DNA of 10,724 nt from Chromatiales bacterium (GCA_031177845.1 JAPSGG010000021.1:1-10724), one strand, 5' to 3'; counted from the first letter of the stretch, positions 1 to 7,523 are shown. Notes: generated from the sequence alone by a model not told the origin. Numbers and translations: made by a program.

Positions 1-24
1 GTCGGCACTGCGCGGGTTCGGCAT
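1..24 (-). CDS. 5' end of an unidentified gene downstream of ilvE (8 codons, cut by window edge)
   Basis: An ATG at 24-22 on the minus strand opens a frame reading MPNPRSAD that runs off the left edge. A strong ribosome-binding sequence, GAGGAG (plus-strand 31-36), sits 6 nt upstream, and the gene starts only 16 bp after the ilvE stop, so it is probably cotranscribed with ilvE. Eight residues are too few to identify a family. In several beta- and gammaproteobacteria a short zinc-finger (CHCC-type) protein follows ilvE and precedes waaF; that is a guess from gene order, not from this sequence. Confidence 0.6.
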
Positions 25-30
25 CGGCGT

Positions 31-36
31 CTCCTC
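31..36 (-). promoter_or_regulatory. Ribosome-binding site of the gene downstream of ilvE
   Basis: GAGGAG on the minus strand, 6 nt before an ATG. It is the main evidence that the 24 bases at the left edge are the start of a real gene. Confidence 0.6.
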
Positions 37-40
37 ACAC

Positions 41-964
41 CTAGGCTATAACGGTCAGCCAGTCCTGATGGTCGTCGCGGCGGCCAAGCACCAGATCGAA
101 GAATCTTTCCTGCAGCCGCTCAGTGACAGGGCCGCGGTGTCCGGCGCCGATCGTGCGGCCATCCAGTTCCCGGATAGGTGTCACCTCCGCGGCGGTGCCC
201 GTGAAAAAGGCCTCATCGGCGATGTAGACCTCGTCGCGGGAGATACGCTTCTCGCGCACCGACAGGCTCAGCTCGCTCGCCAGCGTGATGATCGTGCGTC
301 GTGTGATCCCATCTAGCGCCGAGGTCAGGTCAGGCGTGTACAACTGTTTGTTTCTCATGATGAAGATATTCTCGCCACTACCCTCAGCTACATAGCCCTC
401 GGTATCCAGCAGCAGTGCCTCGTCGTAGCCATCACGTGTGGCCTCCTGCAGCGCCAGCATGGAGTTCATGTAATTGCCATTTGCCTTCGCCTTGCACATG
501 GTGATGTTGACGTGATGCCGCGTGAATGACGAGGTCTTGACGCGAATGCCCTTTTCGATGTTCTCTTTACCCAGGTAGGTCCCCCACTCCCAGGCCGCGA
601 TCATGCAGTGCACGCGCAGATTATCCGCGTGCAAACCCATCCCTTCGGAGCCGTAAAAACACATTGGACGAATGTAGGCGGAGGCCAGCCTATTCTCGCG
701 CACCACCGCTTTCTGGGCGGCATTGAGCGTCTCCTTGTCGTAAGGGATTTTCATGCCCAGGATATGGGCTGAGTTGAATAGCCGGTCGGTATGGTCACGC
801 AACCGGAAGATGGCGGGTCCGCGTTCGGTCTTATAGGCGCGCACACCCTCGAACACCCCCATACTGTAATGCAAGGTGTGGGTGAGGACATGCACCTTGG
901 CCTCGCGCCAGGGTACCATCTCGCCATCGAACCAGATCAGACCATCACGGTCGGCCATGGACAT
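41..964 (-). CDS. ilvE: Branched-chain amino acid aminotransferase IlvE
   Basis: A PLP-dependent class IV (fold type IV) aminotransferase that transfers the amino group between glutamate and the 2-oxo acids of valine, leucine and isoleucine, in the cytoplasm. From ATG 964 it has 307 aa, close to the 309 aa of E. coli IlvE. Visible signatures: the N-terminal HYSMGVFEGVRAY segment (about 32-44), SAYIRP (95-100), the PLP Schiff-base lysine K160 in AKANGNY, E194 in AEGSGENIF (expected to contact the pyridine nitrogen), and the phosphate-binding GTAAEVTPI near 256-264. The start at 964 is chosen because GGGAG lies 8 nt upstream. The frame stays open to a TTG at 994, but that has no such site and would add 10 residues unlike the family. 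It lies 241 bp downstream of glnE on the same strand. A promoter-like sequence in that gap suggests it can be transcribed independently. Confidence 0.96.
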   Translation of the reverse strand: MSMADRDGLIWFDGEMVPWREAKVHVLTHTLHYSMGVFEGVRAYKTERGPAIFRLRDHTDRLFNSAHILGMKIPYDKETLNAAQKAVVRENRLASAYIRPMCFYGSEGMGLHADNLRVHCMIAAWEWGTYLGKENIEKGIRVKTSSFTRHHVNITMCKAKANGNYMNSMLALQEATRDGYDEALLLDTEGYVAEGSGENIFIMRNKQLYTPDLTSALDGITRRTIITLASELSLSVREKRISRDEVYIADEAFFTGTAAEVTPIRELDGRTIGAGHRGPVTERLQERFFDLVLGRRDDHQDWLTVIA

Positions 965-972
965 TGTACTTA

Positions 973-977
973 CTCCC
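973..977 (-). promoter_or_regulatory. ilvE ribosome-binding site (decides the start)
   Basis: GGGAG on the minus strand, 8 nt before ATG 964. It favours the MSMADRDG start over the TTG 30 nt further upstream. Confidence 0.7.
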
Positions 978-996
978 GTGTAATCGTTCGCCAACT

Positions 997-1202
997 AACC
1001 ATAGAGAATACAGAGCACACAGAGATAGATAACAAGGGAGAATAAATACCAAGGAAGGTCAGGTTGATTCCCTATGCCGTCGCGCCGGTATGATGCCGAC
1101 ATATCACCGCAACGACTAAATGCATGTCAAAACGTCGCAATCAGAAATTCCTTGATACCTTAAGCAAATGTAGCTCGGTGATCTCCGTGAGCTCTGTGAT
1201 AT
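997..1202. repeat. Palindromic intergenic repeat, copy A (9-nt-unit arms)
   Basis: The glnE-ilvE gap is bounded by inverted arms. The right arm is three abutting 9-nt units: CTCGGTGAT (1174-1182), CTCCGTGAG (1183-1191) and CTCTGTGAT (1192-1200). The left arm, read on the minus strand, is CTCTGTGTG (1024-1016), CTCTGTATT (1015-1007) and CTCTATGGT (1006-998). About 150 bp of unrelated sequence lies between them. A second copy with the same architecture sits at 7524-7633. No coding potential was seen inside. From memory, CTCTGYG-rich palindromes of this look are scattered between genes in many bacterial genomes; I do not know an agreed name. The outer boundaries are approximate because the arms have diverged. 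Confidence 0.6.
1101..1130 (-). promoter_or_regulatory. Putative sigma-70 promoter for ilvE
   Basis: On the minus strand a perfect -35 TTGACA (plus-strand 1125-1130) is followed after 18 bp by TGATAT (1101-1106), a weak -10 matching TATAAT at three positions. Transcription would begin near 1094 and give a leader of about 130 nt before ilvE. The -35 is convincing and the -10 is poor, so this is a candidate only. It lies inside the spacer of repeat copy A. Confidence 0.4.
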
Positions 1203-1205
1203 GAA

Positions 1206-4088
1206 CTATTCTTCCATCAGCTCGCGCCACAAACGCCTCACGCCTTCGCGCAGTTCGCGAAATTCACCCGCCGCTACCACTGCAGGCTCGCCCTGCAGGC
1301 TGAGCGCATGCACCTTGTCACGAAAGCTTCGATACGCATTCTGCAGAAAGCGGGCATCCTCTATCGCCAGCAAGCGGCACTCCGCAAGCCCGTCGAGAAT
1401 CCGTATATTGTCCGTGAATTCGCTCAAGGCGGGGTGATCGTGCGCGTGGGCAAGCACACTATATTGCACCATAAACTCGATATCGGCGATACCGCCGGGA
1501 TCTCTTTTAATGTCGAAGTGCCGCGCGTCGCGATTACCCAGCTCCTGCCACATGCGTTCGCGCATCTCCCGCACGTCGCGGCGTAACGCATCGATACTGC
1601 GGGGACGCGCCAACACATCGGCCCGAATCCGCTGAAATTGCTCCATGAGTTGCTCGCTTCCGGCTACGGGCCGCGCCCGCACCAGCGCTTGGTGTTCCCA
1701 GGTCCAAGCCTTCGCGCGTTGATAATGGTCGAACGAGGTCAAGCTACTCACCAGAATGCCCGCCGCGCCGCTGGGACGCAGGCGCGTATCCACCTCGTAC
1801 AACTGGCCGGCAGGCGTTAGGGCCGTCAGCGCGTGGATAATACGCTGCCCCATTCGCACGAAGAACACCGCATTGTCGACACGCTTGTCCCCATCCGTAA
1901 GTTGCTTCTCGCCGGCGCTGTCGTGGAGAAATACCAGGTCCAGATCTGAACCGTAGCCGAGCTCGATGCCGCCGAGCTTTCCGTACGCGATGATCGCGAA
2001 ACCCGCGTCTCGCACCTGCCCGTCGACGACGCATCGCGGGCGCCCATAGCGCGCTGTCATCTGCCGCCACACAACGTCCAGGAGGTGATTAAGGATCGCT
2101 TCCGCAATCCAGGTCAATTGATCGCTGACCCGCATCAGCGGCAGCGCACCCATAACGTCGGCCGCCGCCACCCGCAAGGTGTTCGTATGTTTAAAAATCC
2201 GCAGCCGCTCCATCTGCGCATCCATGTCAAGGGGATCGATGTGCCGAAATTCCTCGCGTAACTGCTCTGCCAGACTGGCCCGGCTGGGCGGCGCATACAG
2301 ATCGCTTGGATCCAGCAACTCATCCAGCAGGATGGGATGGCGGCACAAGTACTCGGCGATCCACGGACTGGCGGCGCTTAAGTCGACTAGTTGCGACAAC
2401 GCAACTGGGTGCTCGGCGAGCAAGGTCAGATAGACCGAACGCCGGGCGATCGCCTCGATCAGCGGCAGGATGCGCATCAGCGCTCGGTCCGCATCGTGGG
2501 CAGTCCCCGCGGCCGCGATCAGCAGCGGCATCAGACGGTCCAGCCGCTCGCGGGCGGTCACGCTTTGGGCCTGATAGGCGTGCCCGGTATACAGCGCCTT
2601 GAGCGCAGCGCGCACCTGCGCCCCGTCGCGATAACCGGTCCGCTCTAGCAGCTCGATGGCCCGCTCATCATCCAGCCGATCCTGCCAAAGATTGGCCAGC
2701 TGCGGATGCATATCCGCTCGTTTTGGCTGCTTGCCATCAACCCGTGGTTTGGCAAAGGTGCGCTCAAACCGATCGTGCACGTGACGCCGGTGCTGATCTA
2801 AGTCCCGCTTGAAGCCGGGCCAGTCCGAATAGCCCATGGCGAATGCGAGCCGCGCCCGCCGCGTATCATCCTCCGGCAGATCATGAACCTGCCGGTCTTC
2901 CATCATCTGCAAGCGGTTCTCAGCTCGCCGCAGAAATACGTAGGCCGGCAGCAGCTTGTCGAGCTCGGCCTTGGAGAGTTGTGCTTGCCTGGTCAGGTAT
3001 CGCAGCACCTTCTGTACTTCCCGTTGCTGCAACTGCGGGTCGCGCCCGCCACGCAACAACTGAAAAGCCTGCGCGATGAACTCGATCTCGCGAATGCCGC
3101 CGGCGCCCAGCTTGATGTTGTCGTGTAGCGCCCGCCGCTTGACTTCCGCGTCGATCAGCGACTTCATCTCGCGCAGGGCGCCGAACGCGCCGTAATCGAG
3201 GTAGCGGCGATACACGAATGGACGCAGGCGATGCAGAAGCTCGTCACCCTGCGCGCGGTCACCCGCGACTGGACGTGCCTTGATCATGGCGTAACGCTCC
3301 CAGTCGCGGCCATGGGTCTGGTAGTAATTCTCCAATGCGTCGAAGCTCATCGCCAACGGACCGGAATCCCCAAAAGGCCGCAAGCGCATGTCGACGCGAA
3401 ATACGATGCCCTCGGCCAGATACTCGCTCAACACCTTGATCAGTCTCTGGCCCACGCGGATGAAGAATTGATGGTTGTCCAGCGCTCGCCTGCCATCCGT
3501 CTGACCGTCTTCGGGATAGGCGAAGATCAGGTCGATATCCGACGAAAAGTTGAGTTCGTAACCGCCTAGTTTGCCCATGCCAAGCACGACCATGCGCTGT
3601 GGCTCACCTTCTGCGTTGCGCGGCACCCCGAAGGTGCAGCATGCATCGCGATAACATCGGGACAGCGCGCGATCGACGCAGTGCTCCGCGAGCGCTGACA
3701 ACTCGCGCAAGGTCTCATCGAGATCCGCTACGCCGGTCAAATCCCGCCAGGCAATGCGCAGCCACTCGCGCCGGCGGAACATACGCAAGGTAGGCTTGAG
3801 CGCGGCTTCAGTAGCGGCCGCATCGGTGGCTTTTGCCACGCGGTCGGCCACTCCTGTTAGTTGGTAAGCCCGCTCGAGATCTCCTGACGCGATCAACGCC
3901 GGCAGCAGGTCCGGATCCTGAATACAGGTTTTCGCAACGAACGGGCTGGCGGCCCACACGCTCATGATTTCCCGCTTGCGATCAGCAAGCCTGTGGCGTT
4001 GGCCGAAGTCCTGCCATAGGTGTTGTCCCTCCGCGCGCAGGCGCTCGGGGAGAAACAGCAAGCTATCGGAAGGGTCTGACGATGGCAC
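1206..4088 (-). CDS. glnE: Bifunctional glutamine synthetase adenylyltransferase / adenylyl-removing enzyme GlnE
   Basis: GlnE adds AMP to, and by phosphorolysis removes it from, a conserved tyrosine of glutamine synthetase (GlnA) in response to PII and glutamine. From GTG 4088 it has 960 aa (E. coli 946, Pseudomonas about 980). It shows both nucleotidyltransferase domains: the N-terminal adenylyl-removase motif GKLGGYELNFSSDIDLIF at about 172-189 with metal-binding D184 and D186, and the C-terminal adenylyltransferase motif YGKLGGIELGYGSDLDLVF at about 702-720 with D715 and D717. DNIKLGAGGIREIEFI (about 323-338) and the matching C-terminal FDIKRDPGGIADIEF are also typical. No broken motif was seen. 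The start is uncertain: the frame stays open to a GTG at 4265, but the added 59 residues do not resemble GlnE and have no ribosome-binding site, whereas GTG 4088 has AGGT 6 nt upstream. The first ATG (MSVWAASPF, about 4.0 kb) lies inside the conserved region and would truncate it. glnE-ilvE order is as in Pseudomonas. Confidence 0.94.
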   Translation of the reverse strand: MPSSDPSDSLLFLPERLRAEGQHLWQDFGQRHRLADRKREIMSVWAASPFVAKTCIQDPDLLPALIASGDLERAYQLTGVADRVAKATDAAATEAALKPTLRMFRRREWLRIAWRDLTGVADLDETLRELSALAEHCVDRALSRCYRDACCTFGVPRNAEGEPQRMVVLGMGKLGGYELNFSSDIDLIFAYPEDGQTDGRRALDNHQFFIRVGQRLIKVLSEYLAEGIVFRVDMRLRPFGDSGPLAMSFDALENYYQTHGRDWERYAMIKARPVAGDRAQGDELLHRLRPFVYRRYLDYGAFGALREMKSLIDAEVKRRALHDNIKLGAGGIREIEFIAQAFQLLRGGRDPQLQQREVQKVLRYLTRQAQLSKAELDKLLPAYVFLRRAENRLQMMEDRQVHDLPEDDTRRARLAFAMGYSDWPGFKRDLDQHRRHVHDRFERTFAKPRVDGKQPKRADMHPQLANLWQDRLDDERAIELLERTGYRDGAQVRAALKALYTGHAYQAQSVTARERLDRLMPLLIAAAGTAHDADRALMRILPLIEAIARRSVYLTLLAEHPVALSQLVDLSAASPWIAEYLCRHPILLDELLDPSDLYAPPSRASLAEQLREEFRHIDPLDMDAQMERLRIFKHTNTLRVAAADVMGALPLMRVSDQLTWIAEAILNHLLDVVWRQMTARYGRPRCVVDGQVRDAGFAIIAYGKLGGIELGYGSDLDLVFLHDSAGEKQLTDGDKRVDNAVFFVRMGQRIIHALTALTPAGQLYEVDTRLRPSGAAGILVSSLTSFDHYQRAKAWTWEHQALVRARPVAGSEQLMEQFQRIRADVLARPRSIDALRRDVREMRERMWQELGNRDARHFDIKRDPGGIADIEFMVQYSVLAHAHDHPALSEFTDNIRILDGLAECRLLAIEDARFLQNAYRSFRDKVHALSLQGEPAVVAAGEFRELREGVRRLWRELMEE

Positions 4089-4273
4089 GAGTGGACCTAG
4101 ATCGCGCGGGTCTCGTTTCTGATGCCCGCATGTTAGTGTACCCGCACGCGCAGCACCACAACCTGCGAATTCGCCAGTCCTCACGAACGATGGTGCCAGG
4201 CACTTGATGGCGATGTGTTCAAGCGCGGCGGCGCCGATGCTGTTGTCACAGCGCGCCAAGGGCACCTTGCTAG

Positions 4274-4301
4274 TTGCTTTTTTGTCGGCTGTCCATAAAG
4301 A
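4274..4301 (+). promoter_or_regulatory. Weak candidate promoter for the PA2779/PA2778-like pair
   Basis: TTGCTT (4274-4279), a 16 bp spacer, then TAAAGA (4296-4301), placed 45 bp before the PA2779-like start. The -10 match is poor. The location, between divergently oriented genes, is the main support. Confidence 0.25.
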
Positions 4302-4333
4302 TTCAACTTCCCCTTCGCTTCACCCACTCTGAT

Positions 4334-4338
4334 GGAGG
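4334..4338 (+). promoter_or_regulatory. Ribosome-binding site of the PA2779-like gene
   Basis: GGAGG, 8 nt before ATG 4347. It fixes the start at MYPRLKRS rather than the open frame upstream. Confidence 0.75.
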
Positions 4339-4346
4339 ATAAGTCC

Positions 4347-4721
4347 ATGTACCCGCGCTTGAAAAGATCCATCGCCTATTGGCTTGCCATCAGCTTCGCA
4401 TTGATGCAGGTCACGCCTGCCTACGCGGGCATGATCGACACTCAGGCCCTCGTCGATGAGGCGAGCGCGCAGTTCGAGCGCGATCACCTGAAGAGCGCCC
4501 TGGAACGCGAGGAGGTTCGGAGGCAGCTCGCCGAGCACGGCGTCACGGTGGAACAAGCCCAGGAGCGCATCGATGCACTGACCGATCAGGAAGTCAGCCA
4601 GCTTGCGGCCCACTTCGGGGACAGGCCGGCCGGCGGTGTCATCGAGTTCATCATCATTGCGGGACTGGTCGTCGTCATACTTGAACTCGTGGGCGTCACC
4701 GATATCTTCACGCAATTCTAA
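4347..4721 (+). CDS. PA2779-family exported small membrane protein (function unknown)
   Basis: A 124-aa protein. Residues 1-27 form a signal peptide (KR at 6-7, hydrophobic core about 9-22, AYA before a cleavage site at 27/28). The mature part has a charged helical segment (about 33-85) carrying LAEHGVTVEQAQERIDALTDQEV, which resembles the family's conserved LxxxGVxxxxAxxRVxALTDxE pattern, then GDRPAGG and one membrane helix at about 98-117 (IEFIIIAGLVVVILELVGV). A short tail, TDIFTQF, closes it. This layout matches the PA2779 family (DUF6627). Expected topology is a periplasmic helical domain held by a C-terminal inner-membrane anchor. It is followed at once, with overlap, by a PA2778-type peptidase, the partner seen in Pseudomonas, so the two probably act together. 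No biochemical role is known to me. Confidence 0.88.
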   Translation: MYPRLKRSIAYWLAISFALMQVTPAYAGMIDTQALVDEASAQFERDHLKSALEREEVRRQLAEHGVTVEQAQERIDALTDQEVSQLAAHFGDRPAGGVIEFIIIAGLVVVILELVGVTDIFTQF

Positions 4722-5715
4722 GCGCTTTGCCCATCGGGTTATCTCGCGCGCGGCGTTTTTAGCGCTCGGTGTGCTCCTGGGCGCCTGCGCCGCCCCAGAG
4801 ACCAAGCAGCTGATCGCTTCGCCGCCCGTCGGGTTGCCGGTGCGGACTGTGCTCAGCGATGTGCCTTTTCTGTCGCAGCAGGCGTATTACTGCGGGCCAG
4901 CCTCGCTGGCTATGGTGATGAACTATCATGGCCTGTCCGTCTCACAAGAATCACTTGCACGGGCGGTTTACGTCCCGGAACTTAAGGGCAGCCTGCAGGC
5001 GGAGATGCTCGCCGCCACGCGCACCCACGGAATGCTCGCGTACGTGCTGACGCCCAATCTTCGAAGCCTGCTGGAGGAGATCGCGGCCGGGCACCCGGTG
5101 GCAGTACTGCAAAACTTGGGCGTGAGATGGATGCCCGTGTGGCATTATGCAGTGGCGATCGGGTACGATTTGGAAGCACAGGAGATCATCCTCCATTCCG
5201 GCCAAAGCCGAGGCTACCGTGTAGGCCTTACAACCTTCGAACGCACCTGGGCGCGCGGCGATCACTGGGCGCTGGTACCATTGCCCCCGAGCATGCTTCC
5301 CGCCGATGATAGCGCGCTGCGGGTGCTCGAGGCCGCGGCCGCGCTGGAGCAGACCGGCCAAACAAGAGCAGCGCAGAAAGCGTATGCTGCCGCAGCAACT
5401 CGCTGGCCACACAATCTCGTCGCGCAGATGGGAATCGGCAACACGAGCTATGCGCTCAGCGATATTAAGGCCGCAGCGGACGCCTTCCTGGCTGCGGCGC
5501 GTGCGCATCCTGAATCGGCCGCGGCTTATAACAATCTGGCTATCACGCTCTCGGAACTGGGCTGCGCCGAAGCCGCGCACGAGGCAGCGCACCGAGCGGT
5601 CACACTCGGCCATGGTATGCCTCAGTACCTGGATACCATGCAGCAGGTCACCAGCATAGAGGCGAAAAATGCGTCCCCAGCACAATGCCCTGTTACGATT
5701 GGCGCGTGGCCCTGA
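4681..5715 (+). CDS. PA2778-family lipoprotein: C39-like cysteine peptidase with TPR repeats
   Basis: About 344 aa from TTG 4681. A positively charged n-region and hydrophobic core lead to the lipobox LGAC (lipidated Cys about 36), so it should be a membrane-anchored lipoprotein on the periplasmic side. A papain-fold C39-like domain follows: catalytic Cys about 71 in AYYCGPASLAMVMNYHG with Gln four or five residues upstream, and catalytic His about 155 in WHYAVAIGYD. The usual third residue (Asp/Asn) position reads HSGQ, with Ser. Residues about 212-308 form roughly three TPR helices pairs (AALEQTGQTRAAQKAYAAA, NTSYALSDIKAAADAFLAAA, NNLAITLSELGCAEAAHEAA). The start is unsettled: the open frame has no ATG, only TTG 4603, GTG 4636, TTG 4657 and TTG 4681, all inside the upstream gene and none with a strong ribosome-binding site. 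The shortest that keeps a whole signal peptide was chosen, giving a 41 bp overlap. Translational coupling to the PA2779-like gene is likely. The substrate is unknown. Confidence 0.85.
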   Translation: MNSWASPISSRNSKRFAHRVISRAAFLALGVLLGACAAPETKQLIASPPVGLPVRTVLSDVPFLSQQAYYCGPASLAMVMNYHGLSVSQESLARAVYVPELKGSLQAEMLAATRTHGMLAYVLTPNLRSLLEEIAAGHPVAVLQNLGVRWMPVWHYAVAIGYDLEAQEIILHSGQSRGYRVGLTTFERTWARGDHWALVPLPPSMLPADDSALRVLEAAAALEQTGQTRAAQKAYAAAATRWPHNLVAQMGIGNTSYALSDIKAAADAFLAAARAHPESAAAYNNLAITLSELGCAEAAHEAAHRAVTLGHGMPQYLDTMQQVTSIEAKNASPAQCPVTIGAWP

Positions 5716-5778
5716 CCGCGGCCTCCTCATGCCAGCTGCACTGCGGTAAGCTGCGCGTCTTTATGCCCAGGATCCACA

Positions 5779-7485
5779 ATGAGGACCACGAAGAACAAGC
5801 CACTCGTCCGAAATAAGCTGCGGCCCTATTCCGCCATGGTCGTTGATGGCTTGGAGCGCGCGCCCAGCCGCGCCATGCTGCGCGCGGTCGGCTTTACGGA
5901 ACAGGACTTCCGTAAGCCACAGATTGGTATCGCCTCCACCTGGGGCATGGTGACGCCCTGCAACATGCATATCGATAAGCTGGCACAACAGGCGGCCGCC
6001 GGGGCGGATTCTGCGCGCGGCAAGGCGGTGATCTTCAATACCATCACCATCTCCGATGGCATCTCCATGGGTACCGAGGGCATGAAGTATTCGCTGGTCT
6101 CGCGCGAGGTGATCGCCGATTCCATCGAGACCGTGGCCGGCTGCGAGGGCTTTGATGGACTGGTGGCCATCGGCGGCTGCGACAAGAATATGCCGGGTTG
6201 CCTGATCGCGCTGGCCAGGCTCAACCGCCCCGCCGTCTTCGTCTACGGCGGCACTATCCTGCCCGGCCGCCTGGGCGACAGGAATCTGGATATCGTTTCC
6301 GTGTTCGAGGCGGTGGGCGCGCAGGCCGGTGGAACGATCTCACAGAAGGAGTTGAAGGCGGTCGAGAGCTGCGCCATTCCCGGACCCGGCTCCTGCGGCG
6401 GCATGTTCACAGCCAATACCATGGCGTCTGCCATCGAGGCGCTCGGCATGAGCCTGCCGGGAAGCTCTGCGCAAGGCGCCATGTCCGAGGACAAGGCCCG
6501 CGACTGCTTCAAGGCTGGCCGCGCGGTCATGGCGCTGATCAAAAAGAACTTTCGACCGCGGGACATCATGACCAAGAAGGCGTTTCAGAATGCCATCGCG
6601 GTGGTCACCGCGCTGGGCGGTTCGACCAACGCGGTGTTGCACTTGCTGGCGATGGCGCATGCGGCAGGCGTTAAGCTTTCCATCGACGAGTTCACCCGCA
6701 TCGGAAAGCAGGTGCCGGTGCTAGCAGATCTACGCCCCAGTGGGCGTTACATGATGTCGGAGCTGATCGCGATCGGTGGCATTCAACCCTTGATGAAGGA
6801 GTTGCTGGATCGTGGGTTGCTGCACGGCGATTGCCTGACCGTCACGAGTAGGACGCTCGCGCAGAATCTCGCCAGGATCAAGCCCTATTCCCAGGGACAG
6901 GACATCGTGCGACCTTTTGACAATCCAATCAAAAAGACCGGTCATCTGGTGGTCCTCTACGGTAATCTGGCGCCCGAGGGAGCGGTCGCCAAGATCACGG
7001 GCAAGGAGGGCGTGCGATTCACCGGCCGCGCCCGCGTGTTCGCCTCGGAGGAGGAGGCCTTGCGGCGGATTCTCGACGGCACGGTCGTCAAGGGCGATGT
7101 CATCGTGATCCGGTATGAAGGCCCCAGGGGCGGGCCGGGCATGCGCGAGATGCTGGCGCCGACCTCGGCGGTGATGGGCAAGGGTCTGGGCAAGGATGTC
7201 GCGCTCATCACCGATGGGCGCTTCTCCGGCGGCAGTCACGGCTTCGTGGTGGGCCATATCACGCCGGAGGCGGCCCAAGGGGGACCGCTCGCGATCGTCA
7301 AAGACGATGATCGGATCACCATTGACGCGGAGCAACGCCGGCTCGATCTCGAGATCCCCAGGGCGGAGATGGAGCGGCGCATGCAGTCGTGGAAGCCGCC
7401 CAGACCGCGGTATGCGCGCGGCGTATTGGCCAAGTACGCGCGGCAGGTGAGCTCCGCCTCCCTGGGCGCGATCACGGACGCCTGA
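5779..7485 (+). CDS. ilvD: Dihydroxy-acid dehydratase IlvD
   Basis: Dehydrates 2,3-dihydroxy-isovalerate and 2,3-dihydroxy-3-methylvalerate to the 2-oxo acids that IlvE then aminates; it is also needed for leucine and pantothenate precursors. It has 568 aa, the short class (like the roughly 575-aa Mycobacterium enzyme) rather than the 616-aa E. coli class. Three cluster cysteines are visible: C61 in TPCNMH, C134 in GGCDKNMPG and C206 in GPGSCGGMFTANTM. D93 in SDGISMG and D135-K136 are the expected Mg ligands and carbamylated lysine. The catalytic serine S483 is in DGRFSGGSHGFVVGHITPEA. Family knowledge links the short class to a [2Fe-2S] cluster; that is inference here. ATG 5779 has AGGA 6 nt upstream. 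It starts 63 bp after the peptidase gene, with no clear terminator between. Confidence 0.97.
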   Translation: MRTTKNKPLVRNKLRPYSAMVVDGLERAPSRAMLRAVGFTEQDFRKPQIGIASTWGMVTPCNMHIDKLAQQAAAGADSARGKAVIFNTITISDGISMGTEGMKYSLVSREVIADSIETVAGCEGFDGLVAIGGCDKNMPGCLIALARLNRPAVFVYGGTILPGRLGDRNLDIVSVFEAVGAQAGGTISQKELKAVESCAIPGPGSCGGMFTANTMASAIEALGMSLPGSSAQGAMSEDKARDCFKAGRAVMALIKKNFRPRDIMTKKAFQNAIAVVTALGGSTNAVLHLLAMAHAAGVKLSIDEFTRIGKQVPVLADLRPSGRYMMSELIAIGGIQPLMKELLDRGLLHGDCLTVTSRTLAQNLARIKPYSQGQDIVRPFDNPIKKTGHLVVLYGNLAPEGAVAKITGKEGVRFTGRARVFASEEEALRRILDGTVVKGDVIVIRYEGPRGGPGMREMLAPTSAVMGKGLGKDVALITDGRFSGGSHGFVVGHITPEAAQGGPLAIVKDDDRITIDAEQRRLDLEIPRAEMERRMQSWKPPRPRYARGVLAKYARQVSSASLGAITDA

Positions 7486-7523
7486 CTTACAAAATGACAG
7501 CGTAGGGTGGCGCTTTGCGGTTT

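Noticed and set aside
965..994. A longer IlvE starting at TTG 994.
   Set aside because: GGGAG 8 nt before ATG 964 and the family length fit the shorter form.
970..1002. A 10-codon frame (MVSWRTITRE) just before ilvE on the minus strand, as a possible attenuation leader peptide.
   Set aside because: It has no ribosome-binding site, no run of Ile, Val or Leu codons, and no terminator-like hairpin follows it.
1744..2070. Open frames overlapping glnE on both strands.
   Set aside because: They overlap strongly conserved GlnE coding sequence and have no family features of their own; GC-rich DNA yields many such frames.
4095..4164. Minus-strand TTGTGG with TACACT as a glnE promoter.
   Set aside because: The spacer is only about 15 bp and both hexamers are imperfect; it is not strong enough to list.
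4320..4805. A 161-codon minus-strand frame across the PA2779-like gene.
   Set aside because: The plus strand carries a signal peptide, family pattern and ribosome-binding site; the minus frame is its shadow.
5716..5778. A terminator between the peptidase gene and ilvD.
   Set aside because: I see no stable stem followed by a T tract in these 63 bp.
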